Shown in pieces: positions 1 through 8,000 of a stretch of 64,000 nucleotides of DNA (position 1 is the stretch's first letter; each line of letters starts with the position of its first letter). The notes beneath the pieces were generated by a model. That model was given only the letters and a program-made list of their open reading frames with translations. It made no database searches and had not been told where the DNA came from. Source of the DNA: Chitinophaga rupis (GTDB taxonomy: Bacteria; Bacteroidota; Bacteroidia; Chitinophagales; Chitinophagaceae); contig NZ_FOBB01000002.1 of the NCBI RefSeq assembly GCF_900109685.1, forward strand, positions 614,085 through 678,084, in the 5' to 3' direction. A program made the position numbers and the translations under genes.

Positions 1-117
1 CTTAACCAGCTGCCTGGCCAGCTCTCCCACATAGACATTTTGCCCGCCGGCATCTACGCCACCAATAGTGGAAAGGGGAGAGGCGTGTTCACTAATGAAT
101 GCGATCCGTGATTTCAT
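1..117 (-). CDS. Glycosyltransferase family 4, N-terminal fragment (cut by window edge)
   Basis: Partial gene. The reverse strand opens with an ATG at 115-117 and stays open to the window edge, giving 39 residues. They begin [15 protein letters not shown] and contain the segment [16 protein letters not shown]. This Gly-rich donor/acceptor-site motif is typical of the N-terminal Rossmann domain of GT-B glycosyltransferases of the sucrose-phosphate synthase/MshA-like group (GT4). The rest lies outside the window, so substrate cannot be assigned. The next gene upstream on the same strand, starting at 1235 or 1181, is another glycosyltransferase 56 bases away, so the two probably form one transcription unit building a surface glycan or glycolipid. 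That role is inferred. Confidence 0.75.
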   Translation of the reverse strand, partial: MKSRIAFISEHASPLSTIGGVDAGGQNVYVGELARQLVK

Positions 118-173
118 AATACGTAACAGTTAAAGTTAAATGATGAGGTTTCCGGCAGATTGCTTATTGTCCC

Positions 174-1235
174 TTATTCAGAAACGGCTGTTTGTAATGC
201 TGCTACAGTTCTTAAAGGTTGTTGCTGCATTGCTATAGCTTTATGAAAAGTATGTGACCAGTCTGTTGTAAAGCGGTGAATGTTAAAACGGCGTTGCGCT
301 GTTTCCTGCCCGGCCCTGCCTATACAGTTGGCTAGGCCATGATTGTCCAGCAATCCCTGCATTTTTTGTATGAGGTAATTGATGTCTGTATGTACATATC
401 CATTCTCTCCGTTTACGATCACAGTGGGTAATTCAGTTGTTGCGAGGCCTACTACAGGCACGCCCTGCATCATGGCTTCACATACGGCCAGGCCCAGGCT
501 GGTGTGCCTTACGGGGTGAAAATAAAAACGGTAGCGGCTACGGAATTCCGGAAGCTGCGGATGCAGCACTTCTCCCAAACCATGATTGCCATTACCCATA
601 CCAACCAGGTCAAGCGGCAGGTGTTTGCTTACCTGCTGATAAAGGTCCCAGCCCAGTGTACGGCCCCTGTCCGGCAGGTGGTTCACTACTACCAGGCCCC
701 TTGCCAGGTCACCGTTGTAAGGCACTGCTGCATCTATAACACCGTGCTCAATTACCGTGGTGGGTGTATGCCCGTTGTTCCACATGAGCTGATTATAGTA
801 CGTAACGTGCACTAACAGGATGGAGGGATCATTAACTACATGCCGTGTGTTGCAGGCGCTGCCGGCAGGCGTGTTATGCTCCAGGTAAATACGGGGCAGC
901 TGCCGCTGCGCTTCGGATAACACTTCATACTGATCCTGCAGGTAATTACGCTCCGACTGAAAAAGGATGCAATCAAACTGCATGTTCTTTACTTCTGCTG
1001 CAGGCACTTCATGCACATTATTACCGAAGGGGAAAGTTGCGCCCCTTCCATAATAACCTTCCGTGCGGCTTTCATTTACCGGGATATAAATATCATAATC
1101 GCCCTGCGAGAGATAGTAGAGATAGCTGCCATGTATATGCCACGTGAATATTTTCAAAGCTGGCTTCCGCTGTGTTTGCATACTGCTCTGTTTACTGATA
1201 GAAATTGTTTGATAAAAAATTCGTTCAAGAAACAA
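174..1235 (-). CDS. Glycosyltransferase, GT-B fold (group 1-like)
   Basis: A 353-residue cytosolic sugar transferase. The clearest signature is in the C-terminal half: the segment around residues 250-272 has EAMMQGVPVV and then an ELPTV element, matching the nucleotide-sugar-binding E-x(n)-E region of group 1 (GT4-like) enzymes, followed by NGENGYV. The N-terminal half has TWHIHGSYLYYLSQ, a pattern seen in Bacteroidota glycosyltransferases next to GT4 partners. The ORF may begin at Met19 (base 1181) rather than at 1235, because the first 18 residues look like random extension and the family normally starts just before the TWHIHG element. It is followed 56 bases later by a second glycosyltransferase on the same strand. 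Donor and acceptor are unknown. Confidence 0.8.
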   Translation of the reverse strand: MFLERIFYQTISISKQSSMQTQRKPALKIFTWHIHGSYLYYLSQGDYDIYIPVNESRTEGYYGRGATFPFGNNVHEVPAAEVKNMQFDCILFQSERNYLQDQYEVLSEAQRQLPRIYLEHNTPAGSACNTRHVVNDPSILLVHVTYYNQLMWNNGHTPTTVIEHGVIDAAVPYNGDLARGLVVVNHLPDRGRTLGWDLYQQVSKHLPLDLVGMGNGNHGLGEVLHPQLPEFRSRYRFYFHPVRHTSLGLAVCEAMMQGVPVVGLATTELPTVIVNGENGYVHTDINYLIQKMQGLLDNHGLANCIGRAGQETAQRRFNIHRFTTDWSHTFHKAIAMQQQPLRTVAALQTAVSE

Positions 1236-1427
1236 ACCAAACGCTTTAATTATAATATCTGCTATAATTGCGCGTACGGCGGGTTGCAGGGGAGTGACGC
1301 CGGACCGGAAAAAAAGATATGGCTGAAACGCTTTACAGAAGCGCTTCTATAAATGATTGTGTAAAAACCAGATAAATGTTTTGATTACAGCAAATAATAA
1401 AATGAAATACAATCCACAAGTTGATGA

Positions 1428-1494
1428 ATTGAGAATAATGTTCCACGCAGTGTACAGGATTGTACAATTCAGTGCTACAGCGGAGTTTGGCGGA
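1428..1494. repeat. Dispersed 67-base intergenic repeat, copy A
   Basis: Aligns without gaps to 13320-13386 at 53 of 67 positions by hand count. The best conserved parts are the first 20 bases (ATTGAGAAYAATGTTCCACG) and the last part, TACAGCGGAGKTTGGCGGA. Both copies are non-coding and each is followed by a different short word-repeat tract. It may be a remnant of a small mobile element or a structured RNA. Confidence 0.6.
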
Positions 1495-1502
1495 ATGGAG
1501 TA

Positions 1503-1592
1503 GTTGGCAGTTGGCAGTTAGCAGTTGGAAGTTTGCAGTTAGCGGTTAGTAGTTAGTTGTTAGTAGTTAGTGTTAGTTGTTGGCGATTGGCG
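1503..1592. repeat. Degenerate word-repeat tract (TTGGCAG / TTAGTAG type)
   Basis: About 90 bases made almost only of the words GTTGGCA, GTTAGCA, GTTAGTA and GTTGGCG. The same GTTGGCA word occurs again inside the RHS gene at 5634-5665, so the word family is not confined to this spot. No coding potential is seen. Confidence 0.75.
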
Positions 1593-1607
1593 GGTGTGGA
1601 AAGAGGA

Positions 1608-1646
1608 GCGCACACTAAACAACGAGTGCAAGTGTTTAGTGTGCGC
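1608..1646 (-). terminator. Strong hairpin after the Gfo/Idh gene
   Basis: Perfect 14-base-pair inverted repeat, 1608-1621 against 1633-1646, with an 11-base loop. It starts eight bases beyond the stop of the minus-strand oxidoreductase gene at 1654. The downstream minus-strand sequence is C/T-rich rather than a clean U-run, so it may act as a terminator or as an RNA 3'-end stabiliser. Confidence 0.6.
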
Positions 1647-1653
1647 AATGTAA

Positions 1654-3054
1654 TTACACCAATTTCATATTGAGGGGATCCCAGGTAATGACCTTTTTCT
1701 GAAAATAACTTTCATTGCAGGAGAGGGCGGGCGCGGCTGCTCTGAAGCCGAACACGGCATCTTCCACCACGGGCTTGCCTGTTCTGATGGCGTCAAAAAA
1801 ATGAGTGAAATGATCGAGATGCTCATCGTACCCATCCGGCGCTTTAAAATTAATATCTTCTTTACGGGGGCTTCGTCTTTGCGCTGCGGTCCATTTAGCG
1901 TCGTATTCTTTTTGCATTTCCTGCTGCATGGCTTTGGAGAATGTAAATACAGAATCATAGCCGCCAAAGCCGGGCGCTTCCGGCATAATGCTGTGGCGGA
2001 TAGCAATATCATTTCCATGTACTTCCATTACGCCTTCGGAGCCTACAAACCGTATGATCTCCTGCCCGCCGGTACCGCTCACAAAATTCACCTGCAGGGT
2101 TAACTGGAATGCGGGATGCTCCGGTGTATCAGCATACTGCATTACGCCTGACATTACATCGGGCATATTGCGGCCATCTTTCCAATAGCTGAACTGCCCG
2201 GTGCTGTAAATAGTGTGAGGGCCTTTAGAGTTGGTAATAAAATGCGTACCGCTTAAGAGGTGTATGAACAGGTCGCCGGCCACGCCGGTACCTACTTCTT
2301 TAAATGCCCGCCACCAGAAAAACTTTTTGGAGTCGTAGGCCATTTTTTCCGTTACTTCTATAAAGCGGTCCCAGTCTGTTGTTGCTGCGTTTGCATCTTT
2401 AGGTATAGTATATTGCCATGCGCCAATAGAGCTTTGGCGGTCGTACACAGCATTTACCATATTTAGCTTTCCTATTTCGCCTGCGGCCAGCAGCTCTTTT
2501 GCTTTTGCCAGGCCAATGCTGCTTACCCGCTGGCTGCCCACCTGCAATACCTTGCCGGACTTGCGTTGTGCGGCTATTACTTCGGGGCCTTCACTTATTT
2601 TATACACCATGGGTTTTTCGCAATACACGGCCTTACCTTTTGCCAGCGCATCTTTGGTGATGCGTGCGTGCCAGCAATCGGTGGTGGCAATGATCACGGC
2701 ATCAATATCTTTCTTATCCAGCAGCTCTTTATAGTTCCGGGTGGTGAACAGCTCTTTGCCGAATAATTCCTTTGCATTTTCCAGCCTGCCGGTATACAGG
2801 TCGCAGATGCCTGCCAGCTCCACACCGGGTACTTTTAATGCGGTTTGCAGATCATAGTGGCCTTGTATGCCAAAGCCAATAACCCCCAGGCGTATTTTGT
2901 CGCCGGTGGATATTTTCTTTTCATAATGCAGCATTCTTTCTTCTGCGTTTTCTTTTGCAGCTAAGCTGGCGAGCGGTGAGGCTACTGCCAGTAAGCTGGT
3001 GGCGCCTATTTGCCGTAAAAATCTTCTGCGGGAGTTACGATCCTGGTTTGACAT
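1654..3054 (-). CDS. Gfo/Idh/MocA family oxidoreductase, Tat-exported
   Basis: A 466-residue NAD(P)-dependent sugar or cyclitol dehydrogenase-like protein. The N-terminus has a twin-arginine motif (SRRRFLRQ, residues 8-15) and a hydrophobic stretch, so it should be exported folded with cofactor. A Rossmann domain starts near residue 54 (IRLGVIGFGIQG) and the family EKP motif is at 146-148 (YCEKPMV). The C-terminal half is the usual alpha/beta substrate domain. Length and Tat signal match the many periplasmic Gfo/Idh/MocA proteins of Bacteroidota, which act on sugars or glycan pieces. The exact substrate cannot be read from sequence. It appears monocistronic, with a strong hairpin after its stop. 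Confidence 0.9.
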   Translation of the reverse strand: MSNQDRNSRRRFLRQIGATSLLAVASPLASLAAKENAEERMLHYEKKISTGDKIRLGVIGFGIQGHYDLQTALKVPGVELAGICDLYTGRLENAKELFGKELFTTRNYKELLDKKDIDAVIIATTDCWHARITKDALAKGKAVYCEKPMVYKISEGPEVIAAQRKSGKVLQVGSQRVSSIGLAKAKELLAAGEIGKLNMVNAVYDRQSSIGAWQYTIPKDANAATTDWDRFIEVTEKMAYDSKKFFWWRAFKEVGTGVAGDLFIHLLSGTHFITNSKGPHTIYSTGQFSYWKDGRNMPDVMSGVMQYADTPEHPAFQLTLQVNFVSGTGGQEIIRFVGSEGVMEVHGNDIAIRHSIMPEAPGFGGYDSVFTFSKAMQQEMQKEYDAKWTAAQRRSPRKEDINFKAPDGYDEHLDHFTHFFDAIRTGKPVVEDAVFGFRAAAPALSCNESYFQKKVITWDPLNMKLV

Positions 3055-3130
3055 AAAGTGTTTTTTTTAAACGTGGATTTTAGTGATGGTACAAGGTAAG
3101 TTGGCCTTGCAGGGTTCCTTTAAAAATACA

Positions 3131-3158
3131 AAAAACCAGGTTGATTGCAACCTGGTTT
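3131..3158 (-). terminator. Rho-independent terminator of the YceI gene
   Basis: An 11-base-pair stem, 3133-3143 against 3148-3158, with a four-base loop. On the minus strand it is followed by a T-rich run (TTTTTGTATTTTTA). It lies 28 bases after the stop of the YceI gene. Confidence 0.85.
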
Positions 3159-3185
3159 GTGAGGGTTTTAATGTTTGACCTTATT

Positions 3186-3740
3186 TTACAGTCCTGTATC
3201 CTCCCCACTCTTAATCAGCTCCACATCAAACTGCAATTTAATTTCCTCGCCCACCACCAGGCTGCCCACTTCTGTTAAAAGATTCCAGGTAAGGCCATAA
3301 TCCTTGCGGTTAATGTTACCGCTTACTTCAAACCCAGCCCGTACATCGCCAAACCGGCCTTTGCCTGTGCCGCCGTATTCAAGGGCCAGCTGCACTGGTT
3401 TGGTGGTATTGCGGATGGTAAGATCTCCCAACAGCGTATCGCCGGCCTTTATAACGCCGCTGAATTTCATCAGGGGAAAATGTTCCGTATCCAAGAAGTC
3501 CGGTGATTTTAAATGTTTATCCCTTTCAGGGTTGTTGGTATCAATGCTGCCTGTTTCAATTTCAAAAGTCACTTTGGCATCCTCAAAATCTTCGTTGTTA
3601 GATAATACCTGCCCTTTAAAAGACCGGAACACGCCGGCCACATTTGAAAGCGCCAGGTGCCGTACCTTAAAACGTATTGCTGAGTGGTTCATGTCTACTG
3701 TCCAGTTACTTGCTTTCATTTGATCATTGATTTTATGCAT
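3186..3740 (-). CDS. YceI family lipid-binding protein
   Basis: A lipocalin-like YceI domain protein of up to 184 residues. The family signature is clear: WTVDMNHSAIRFKVRHLALSN near the start, an FKG element, then IETGSIDTNN with RDKHLKSPDFLD, and a C-terminal DYGLTWN segment. YceI proteins form a beta-barrel that binds polyisoprenoid or similar amphiphiles. No signal peptide is present, so this copy is probably cytoplasmic. A TAGCTTTG element sits at 3742-3749, directly before the ATG at 3740. That places the likely transcription start near this ATG and favours the internal start at Met8 (base 3719), where the conserved domain begins. It follows a Crp/Fnr regulator on the same strand, a frequent pairing in the phylum, so that regulator may control it. 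Confidence 0.9.
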   Translation of the reverse strand: MHKINDQMKASNWTVDMNHSAIRFKVRHLALSNVAGVFRSFKGQVLSNNEDFEDAKVTFEIETGSIDTNNPERDKHLKSPDFLDTEHFPLMKFSGVIKAGDTLLGDLTIRNTTKPVQLALEYGGTGKGRFGDVRAGFEVSGNINRKDYGLTWNLLTEVGSLVVGEEIKLQFDVELIKSGEDTGL

Positions 3741-3741
3741 G

Positions 3742-3749
3742 CAAAGCTA
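3742..3749 (-). promoter_or_regulatory. Possible Bacteroidota -7 element before yceI
   Basis: The minus strand reads TAGCTTTG, an exact fit to the TAnnTTTG -7 consensus of the Bacteroidota primary sigma factor. No TTG -33 box is seen at the usual spacing, so this is a half-site. If real, it supports the shorter YceI start at 3719. Confidence 0.4.
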
Positions 3750-3818
3750 TAGCCGGCCGGCTGCAAAAAAATGAAACAAGGTGATGATATGCTGCCTGAA
3801 ATATGAAACCAGTTTCAT

Positions 3819-4400
3819 TTATTTTTCAGCGATCCGCTTACGGATCCTGCTCAGGAACTGTGGGGTAATGCCCAGGTAGGAAGCGATATGTTTCTGTGCT
3901 ACAAAGCGTTCAAGCGTTGGATAAGTGTCCACAAACTTCTGGTAGCGCTCTTCGGAGGTAGTGGTATAGGTTTCCATAAAGCGGAGCTGCTGCCGGATCA
4001 GTGCATTCTGGAAATGCATGCGGAAATAGCGCTCCATGACCGGGAACTTTTCCAATAGCTGCTGATGGGCTATGCGGGGCAGCAGCAGCACTTCGCCATT
4101 ACCCAGTCCGCGTGTGGAATATTTGGTGGTAGCATGATTGCTGATGGAGTAAATATCACCGGCCCACCAGCCGGCAGCTGCAAACTGCATTACATGCTCG
4201 TTGGCATCATCGTCTGTAAAATAGGTCATTACATGCCCGCTGTTTACAAATACCATGTACCGGGCAGCTTCACCGGCGTGTATCAACACTTCGCCCTGCT
4301 TAAAGGGGCGTTGTATGAGGATGGAGCTGAGGAAGTCGAGCTCTGTTGCATTCGGGGTAACGTATCCGGTTATATGGGCAATTAATAGAGATAAGTCCAT
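3819..4400 (-). CDS. Crp/Fnr family transcriptional regulator
   Basis: 193 residues: an N-terminal cyclic-nucleotide-binding-like beta-roll (about 20-130) and a C-terminal winged helix-turn-helix, with ASYLGITPQFLSRIRKRI as the recognition region. This is the short Bacteroidota type in which HTH and domain ends coincide with the protein end. The cNMP domain lacks the cysteine cluster of oxygen-sensing Fnr, so the ligand is unknown. It stands 38 bases after the DUF416-like gene and 78 bases before the YceI ORF on the same strand. It may control YceI or itself, which is inferred from adjacency only. Confidence 0.9.
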   Translation of the reverse strand: MDLSLLIAHITGYVTPNATELDFLSSILIQRPFKQGEVLIHAGEAARYMVFVNSGHVMTYFTDDDANEHVMQFAAAGWWAGDIYSISNHATTKYSTRGLGNGEVLLLPRIAHQQLLEKFPVMERYFRMHFQNALIRQQLRFMETYTTTSEERYQKFVDTYPTLERFVAQKHIASYLGITPQFLSRIRKRIAEK

Positions 4401-4413
4401 CAGGTGTTTTTAT

Positions 4414-4437
4414 GGGCCGACCCAAAAGGTTCGGCCC
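4414..4437 (-). terminator. Hairpin between DUF416-like gene and Crp/Fnr gene
   Basis: Seven perfect base pairs, GGGCCGA (4414-4420) against TCGGCCC (4431-4437), extended by a further three pairs after a bulge. It starts two bases beyond the stop at 4439. No U-run follows on either strand, so termination is uncertain; attenuation or transcript protection is equally possible. Confidence 0.45.
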
Positions 4438-4438
4438 G

Positions 4439-5050
4439 TTAACTCAGCGCTATATTTTCAACAGTATATTTTTTCACTACTGACTGCTGCCTTAAATTAT
4501 CTACCAGTGATTGATCAAATGCTGATGCGGAAATCAGCTGCAATACACTTTCCTGGTCTGCGATCTCATTTTTTACTGCTGTCATATTATCTACCCGGGT
4601 AAGCACTTCTTCCGTAAGGAGCTTTTCTTCCGTTAGCTTACTGAACAGGATCTGTGTAATGGTATCATACACATACAGGCCGGCAATGTGCGCAACATTC
4701 TTTTTGCCGGAGAAGGTGTTGAGTGAAGTATCCAGGCATATACAGGCGTTCATGGCAAGGGCGCTTTCCAGGCCGGGGTATTCATCGCCATCCGGTACAA
4801 TAGGCTCCAGCTGCTCCCTGAGCTGGCCGGCCCGCTGCATATTTTCCGGCGTATAGGCTGCCAGGTTACTCCATACAAAATCGCCCATTTTCCGGATCAG
4901 CTGGTAGTTCCCGAAATTGAATTTATCTACCAGGGGCCGGTACAGGTCAATGATCTTTTCCGTGCAGTAAATACAGAAAAGTGCCTGCTGCTGCTCCGGC
5001 AGGCCGGAGGTAGCATTCATAAGGCTGCTCTTTAATTCATTATAGACCAT
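4439..5050 (-). CDS. DUF416-like protein, candidate immunity protein for the RHS toxin
   Basis: 203 residues with no signal peptide or membrane segment. The pattern resembles the DUF416 (YjaG-like) family: an early aromatic/Cys segment (ALFCIYCTEKI), then FNFGNYQLIRKMGDFVW, an acidic PDGDEYPGLESALAMNAC element, and a helical C-terminus. DUF416 has no known biochemical role. The gene starts 12 bases after the stop of the RHS gene. In RHS loci that slot normally encodes the cognate immunity protein, so this is the natural candidate. The family assignment is from remembered pattern and the immunity role is inferred from position only. Confidence 0.6.
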   Translation of the reverse strand: MVYNELKSSLMNATSGLPEQQQALFCIYCTEKIIDLYRPLVDKFNFGNYQLIRKMGDFVWSNLAAYTPENMQRAGQLREQLEPIVPDGDEYPGLESALAMNACICLDTSLNTFSGKKNVAHIAGLYVYDTITQILFSKLTEEKLLTEEVLTRVDNMTAVKNEIADQESVLQLISASAFDQSLVDNLRQQSVVKKYTVENIALS

Positions 5051-5062
5051 GCCGAAAGTTAA

Positions 5063-8000
5063 TTAATTGCATTCAATTTTAACACCTTTATCAACCAGCT
5101 GCTGCAGGCAGTTATGTTCATCGGCGCCACAGGGAGCACGTTTCCAGGTGCCTACTGCTTTCAGGTCGTCCACTTCTTTCAGCAGCACTTCTTCTGCATG
5201 CAGGTTCTTACCATCTACCATTACGGTGGAGCTGTTTAACGGCGTTACGCCCAGCTCAAGGGCCTTAGCGCGCTGTCCTGCATCCAAACCATTACTGGAT
5301 GCTGCAAAGAGGTTGCCGTTTGCATCCTGGCCCACTGCTACGGTACGCAGCTTTTGTGAGAAGAAGTGATCGCCGGAATCGGCTATGTCTTTCGCTAAGC
5401 CGCTAAGGAAACCTATGAGGCCAAAGAGATCCATCCAGGATAGCGGATCATGCACATAACCATACAGGTTTAAGGTATTGCTGTAGAGTTTTATAGGATC
5501 CTGGGAAATGTAGCCGCCTCTTTCAGGATCGTAGTACCGGAACCGGTTGTAGTGCAGGCCGGTTTCCTCATCTTCATACTGGCCGGGGTACCGGAAGGGG
5601 ATAAATTGCTGCGAACCGGTTAAGGGTTCTACCGTTGGCAGTGGGCAGTTGGCAGTGGGCAGTTGCGGCTTGCCGTAAATAGTAAGCCGGCATTCCCATA
5701 CTTTTTCCCCGGCTTCATTATAGGCTGCTTCCGGTGTGCCCAGGTGATCCCGGACAATGGAGTATTGCCGGCCATTCTGAATTTTAGCTACCGGCGCCAG
5801 GTTCCTTTCTTCAAATACCCAGGTAATAAGCGATTCTCCTGGTATGGGTTCGGGATGATCCTGCTGCAGCTCGCCCAGCTCATTGATAGTTACAACCGGC
5901 CTTTCAGCAGATTTGTATTTCCATTCATGCAGCAGCACATTACCATCCCATACAAAGCGGGTTAGCTGGCCATGAAATTCCTTTTCAATACGGCGGCCAA
6001 AGGGATCATACCGGAAGCTTACCTTTTTGCCATCCGGGCGGGTTACCTGCTTTAACAGGCCATTGCCATACCATTCATATTCCCACACCTCATTCAGGCC
6101 GGAAGGGTTGCGGGTAATTTTTCTAATTAAATTACCCTCTTCATCGTAATGATATTTGCTGTTATTGTCTTCCTGCAATTTACCACCCGGGCCATAATGC
6201 CGGTCTTTACGATCCGTGCTGTTATAGATGTTACCTGCTTTATCCGGTGTGCGGTGATCTTCCTTACCATTTTCATACTGCGCCCATACCAGGTTGCCAA
6301 GATCATCGTGCCGGTACTGGGTAGTGCCATGGGTAAGCCCGTTAATGATCTGTTTCAGGTGCAGGTCAGGCCCCCAGCGGTAATGGCTGCGCAGCGTGTC
6401 GTGATCTGTTACCTTAACCGTATGGCTCTCCGGAAGGCCTGCTTTCCCGTAGTTCCAGCTACTTTGTACCTGCCCGGGAAATGTGTATTCCGTTTCCAGG
6501 CCCAGCTGGTTATGTTGTATGTTTAAGATCCAGGGCGTGTTGGCGCCGGGTGCAGTAGCCTGTATGCCGCTTATGCTGCCATTGTCATTCCGCTGAAATT
6601 GCAGCATGGCGCCCAATGTGCTTTGTACCTGTTTGCGGCGGCCATTGAGATCGTAGGCGCCGGATACTTTGTAACCGTTCTGCTCTTCTTCAATTACGCG
6701 GCCCATTATATCCCGCTGCAGCTTAACGGTGCTGTGCTCATTGGCGGCTTCTATTACCTGGCCGCTACGGTTGTAGCTGAAGGTTTCCCAGGTACCGTCA
6801 CTGTGCTCTGTGCGGGTAAGGTTGCCGTTGTAGTCATATTCATGGATCGTCCAGCGTTTGCCGGGCCGCAGTATTTTGGTGATCCTGCCGGCAGCGTCAC
6901 GTTCATACTGGCGGGTAGCGCCGTCAAAGCCTGTTTCCTGGATAATATCACCGCGTTTGTTCCTGGTGAAACGGTAGGTTTCCCCGTGCTCATTCACCAC
7001 GCCGGTGAGCAGCTCCTCTTTATCGTACATGAAATGTACTTTGGTCCCGTTCTCTTCACGGATCTTAATATTACCCAGTGGTGTGTAGGTGAATTTTACA
7101 TGCTGGTTGCGGTCGGTGGCTTCCAGTATTTTCCCATAAGCATTATAACGGAAAGTAACCTGGTTGCCATCTGCCAGCTCCATGGCTGTGATACGGCCCA
7201 GCGCATCATAATGCAGGTACTGCTGCTCATGCAGGGGATTTTCCGTGCGGGTGCATTTACCCCAGGCATCATATTCCCATAAGGTGCGGTTGCCATCCGG
7301 CAGGGTAAATGCGGCCAGGTTATGATCCTGGTCGTACTCCAACAGGGTTTGCTGCCCGCGTTCATTCTCCACTTTCTTTATCAGGTTGCGCTCATTATAG
7401 CGGAAGATCTGGATGCTGCCGTCTGCTTCTGTGAGGGTGTGCAGCAGGCCTGTGTGGTTTCCCGTTTTATAATAGATGTAAGTACGGGCGGCGCCCTGGG
7501 CATTGGTGGCTAATACCAGCCTGCCTGCAGCATCGTAGCTGAAAGTGGCGGTGCTGCCATCCGGCTGCACAATGCCGGTGCGGTTACCGCGTTCATCGTA
7601 AGTATAGCCGGTAACGTTAGCTTCTTCATCTATCTCCCGGTATATTTCAAAATGTTCCGTGTACTCAAAGAACTTTGAATTACCCATAGGATCTTTTACC
7701 TGGCTTACCACAAAGTCCGGCGTATAGTAGTAGGTGGTAGTATGGCCTTGTGAAGTGGTGAATAAGTTATAACCTTTTTCCGGGTGATATTCCAGCCAGC
7801 CTTCTGCAACACCGCCCTCGCCCCAGCTATGGGTACAGCGGGCCTTATGATCATATTCCCAGTAAAAGGATTGGCCGTTACGGTCTGTTTTTTCCACCAT
7901 CAGGTGGTTGTGGTACCGCATGCGGGTAGTTTGGTTCAGCGCGTCGGTAATGCCGGTGAGGTCACCGGCTTCGTTATAGGCATAGCGGACCATGAGCTGC

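Larger units (their letters stand above)
1236..1653. other. Intergenic region with repeat block, word repeats and hairpin
   Basis: 418 bases with no supportable gene. It holds a 67-base block (1428-1494) with a second copy near 13.3 kb, a tract of degenerate seven-base words of the TTGGCAG/TTAGCAG type (about 1503-1592), and a strong hairpin just past the oxidoreductase gene. Each is listed separately. Confidence 0.7.

Noticed and set aside
6599..7282. Plus-strand reading frame of 227 codons inside the RHS gene
   Set aside because: Wholly antisense to the YD-repeat region; composition follows the other strand and there is no recognisable family.
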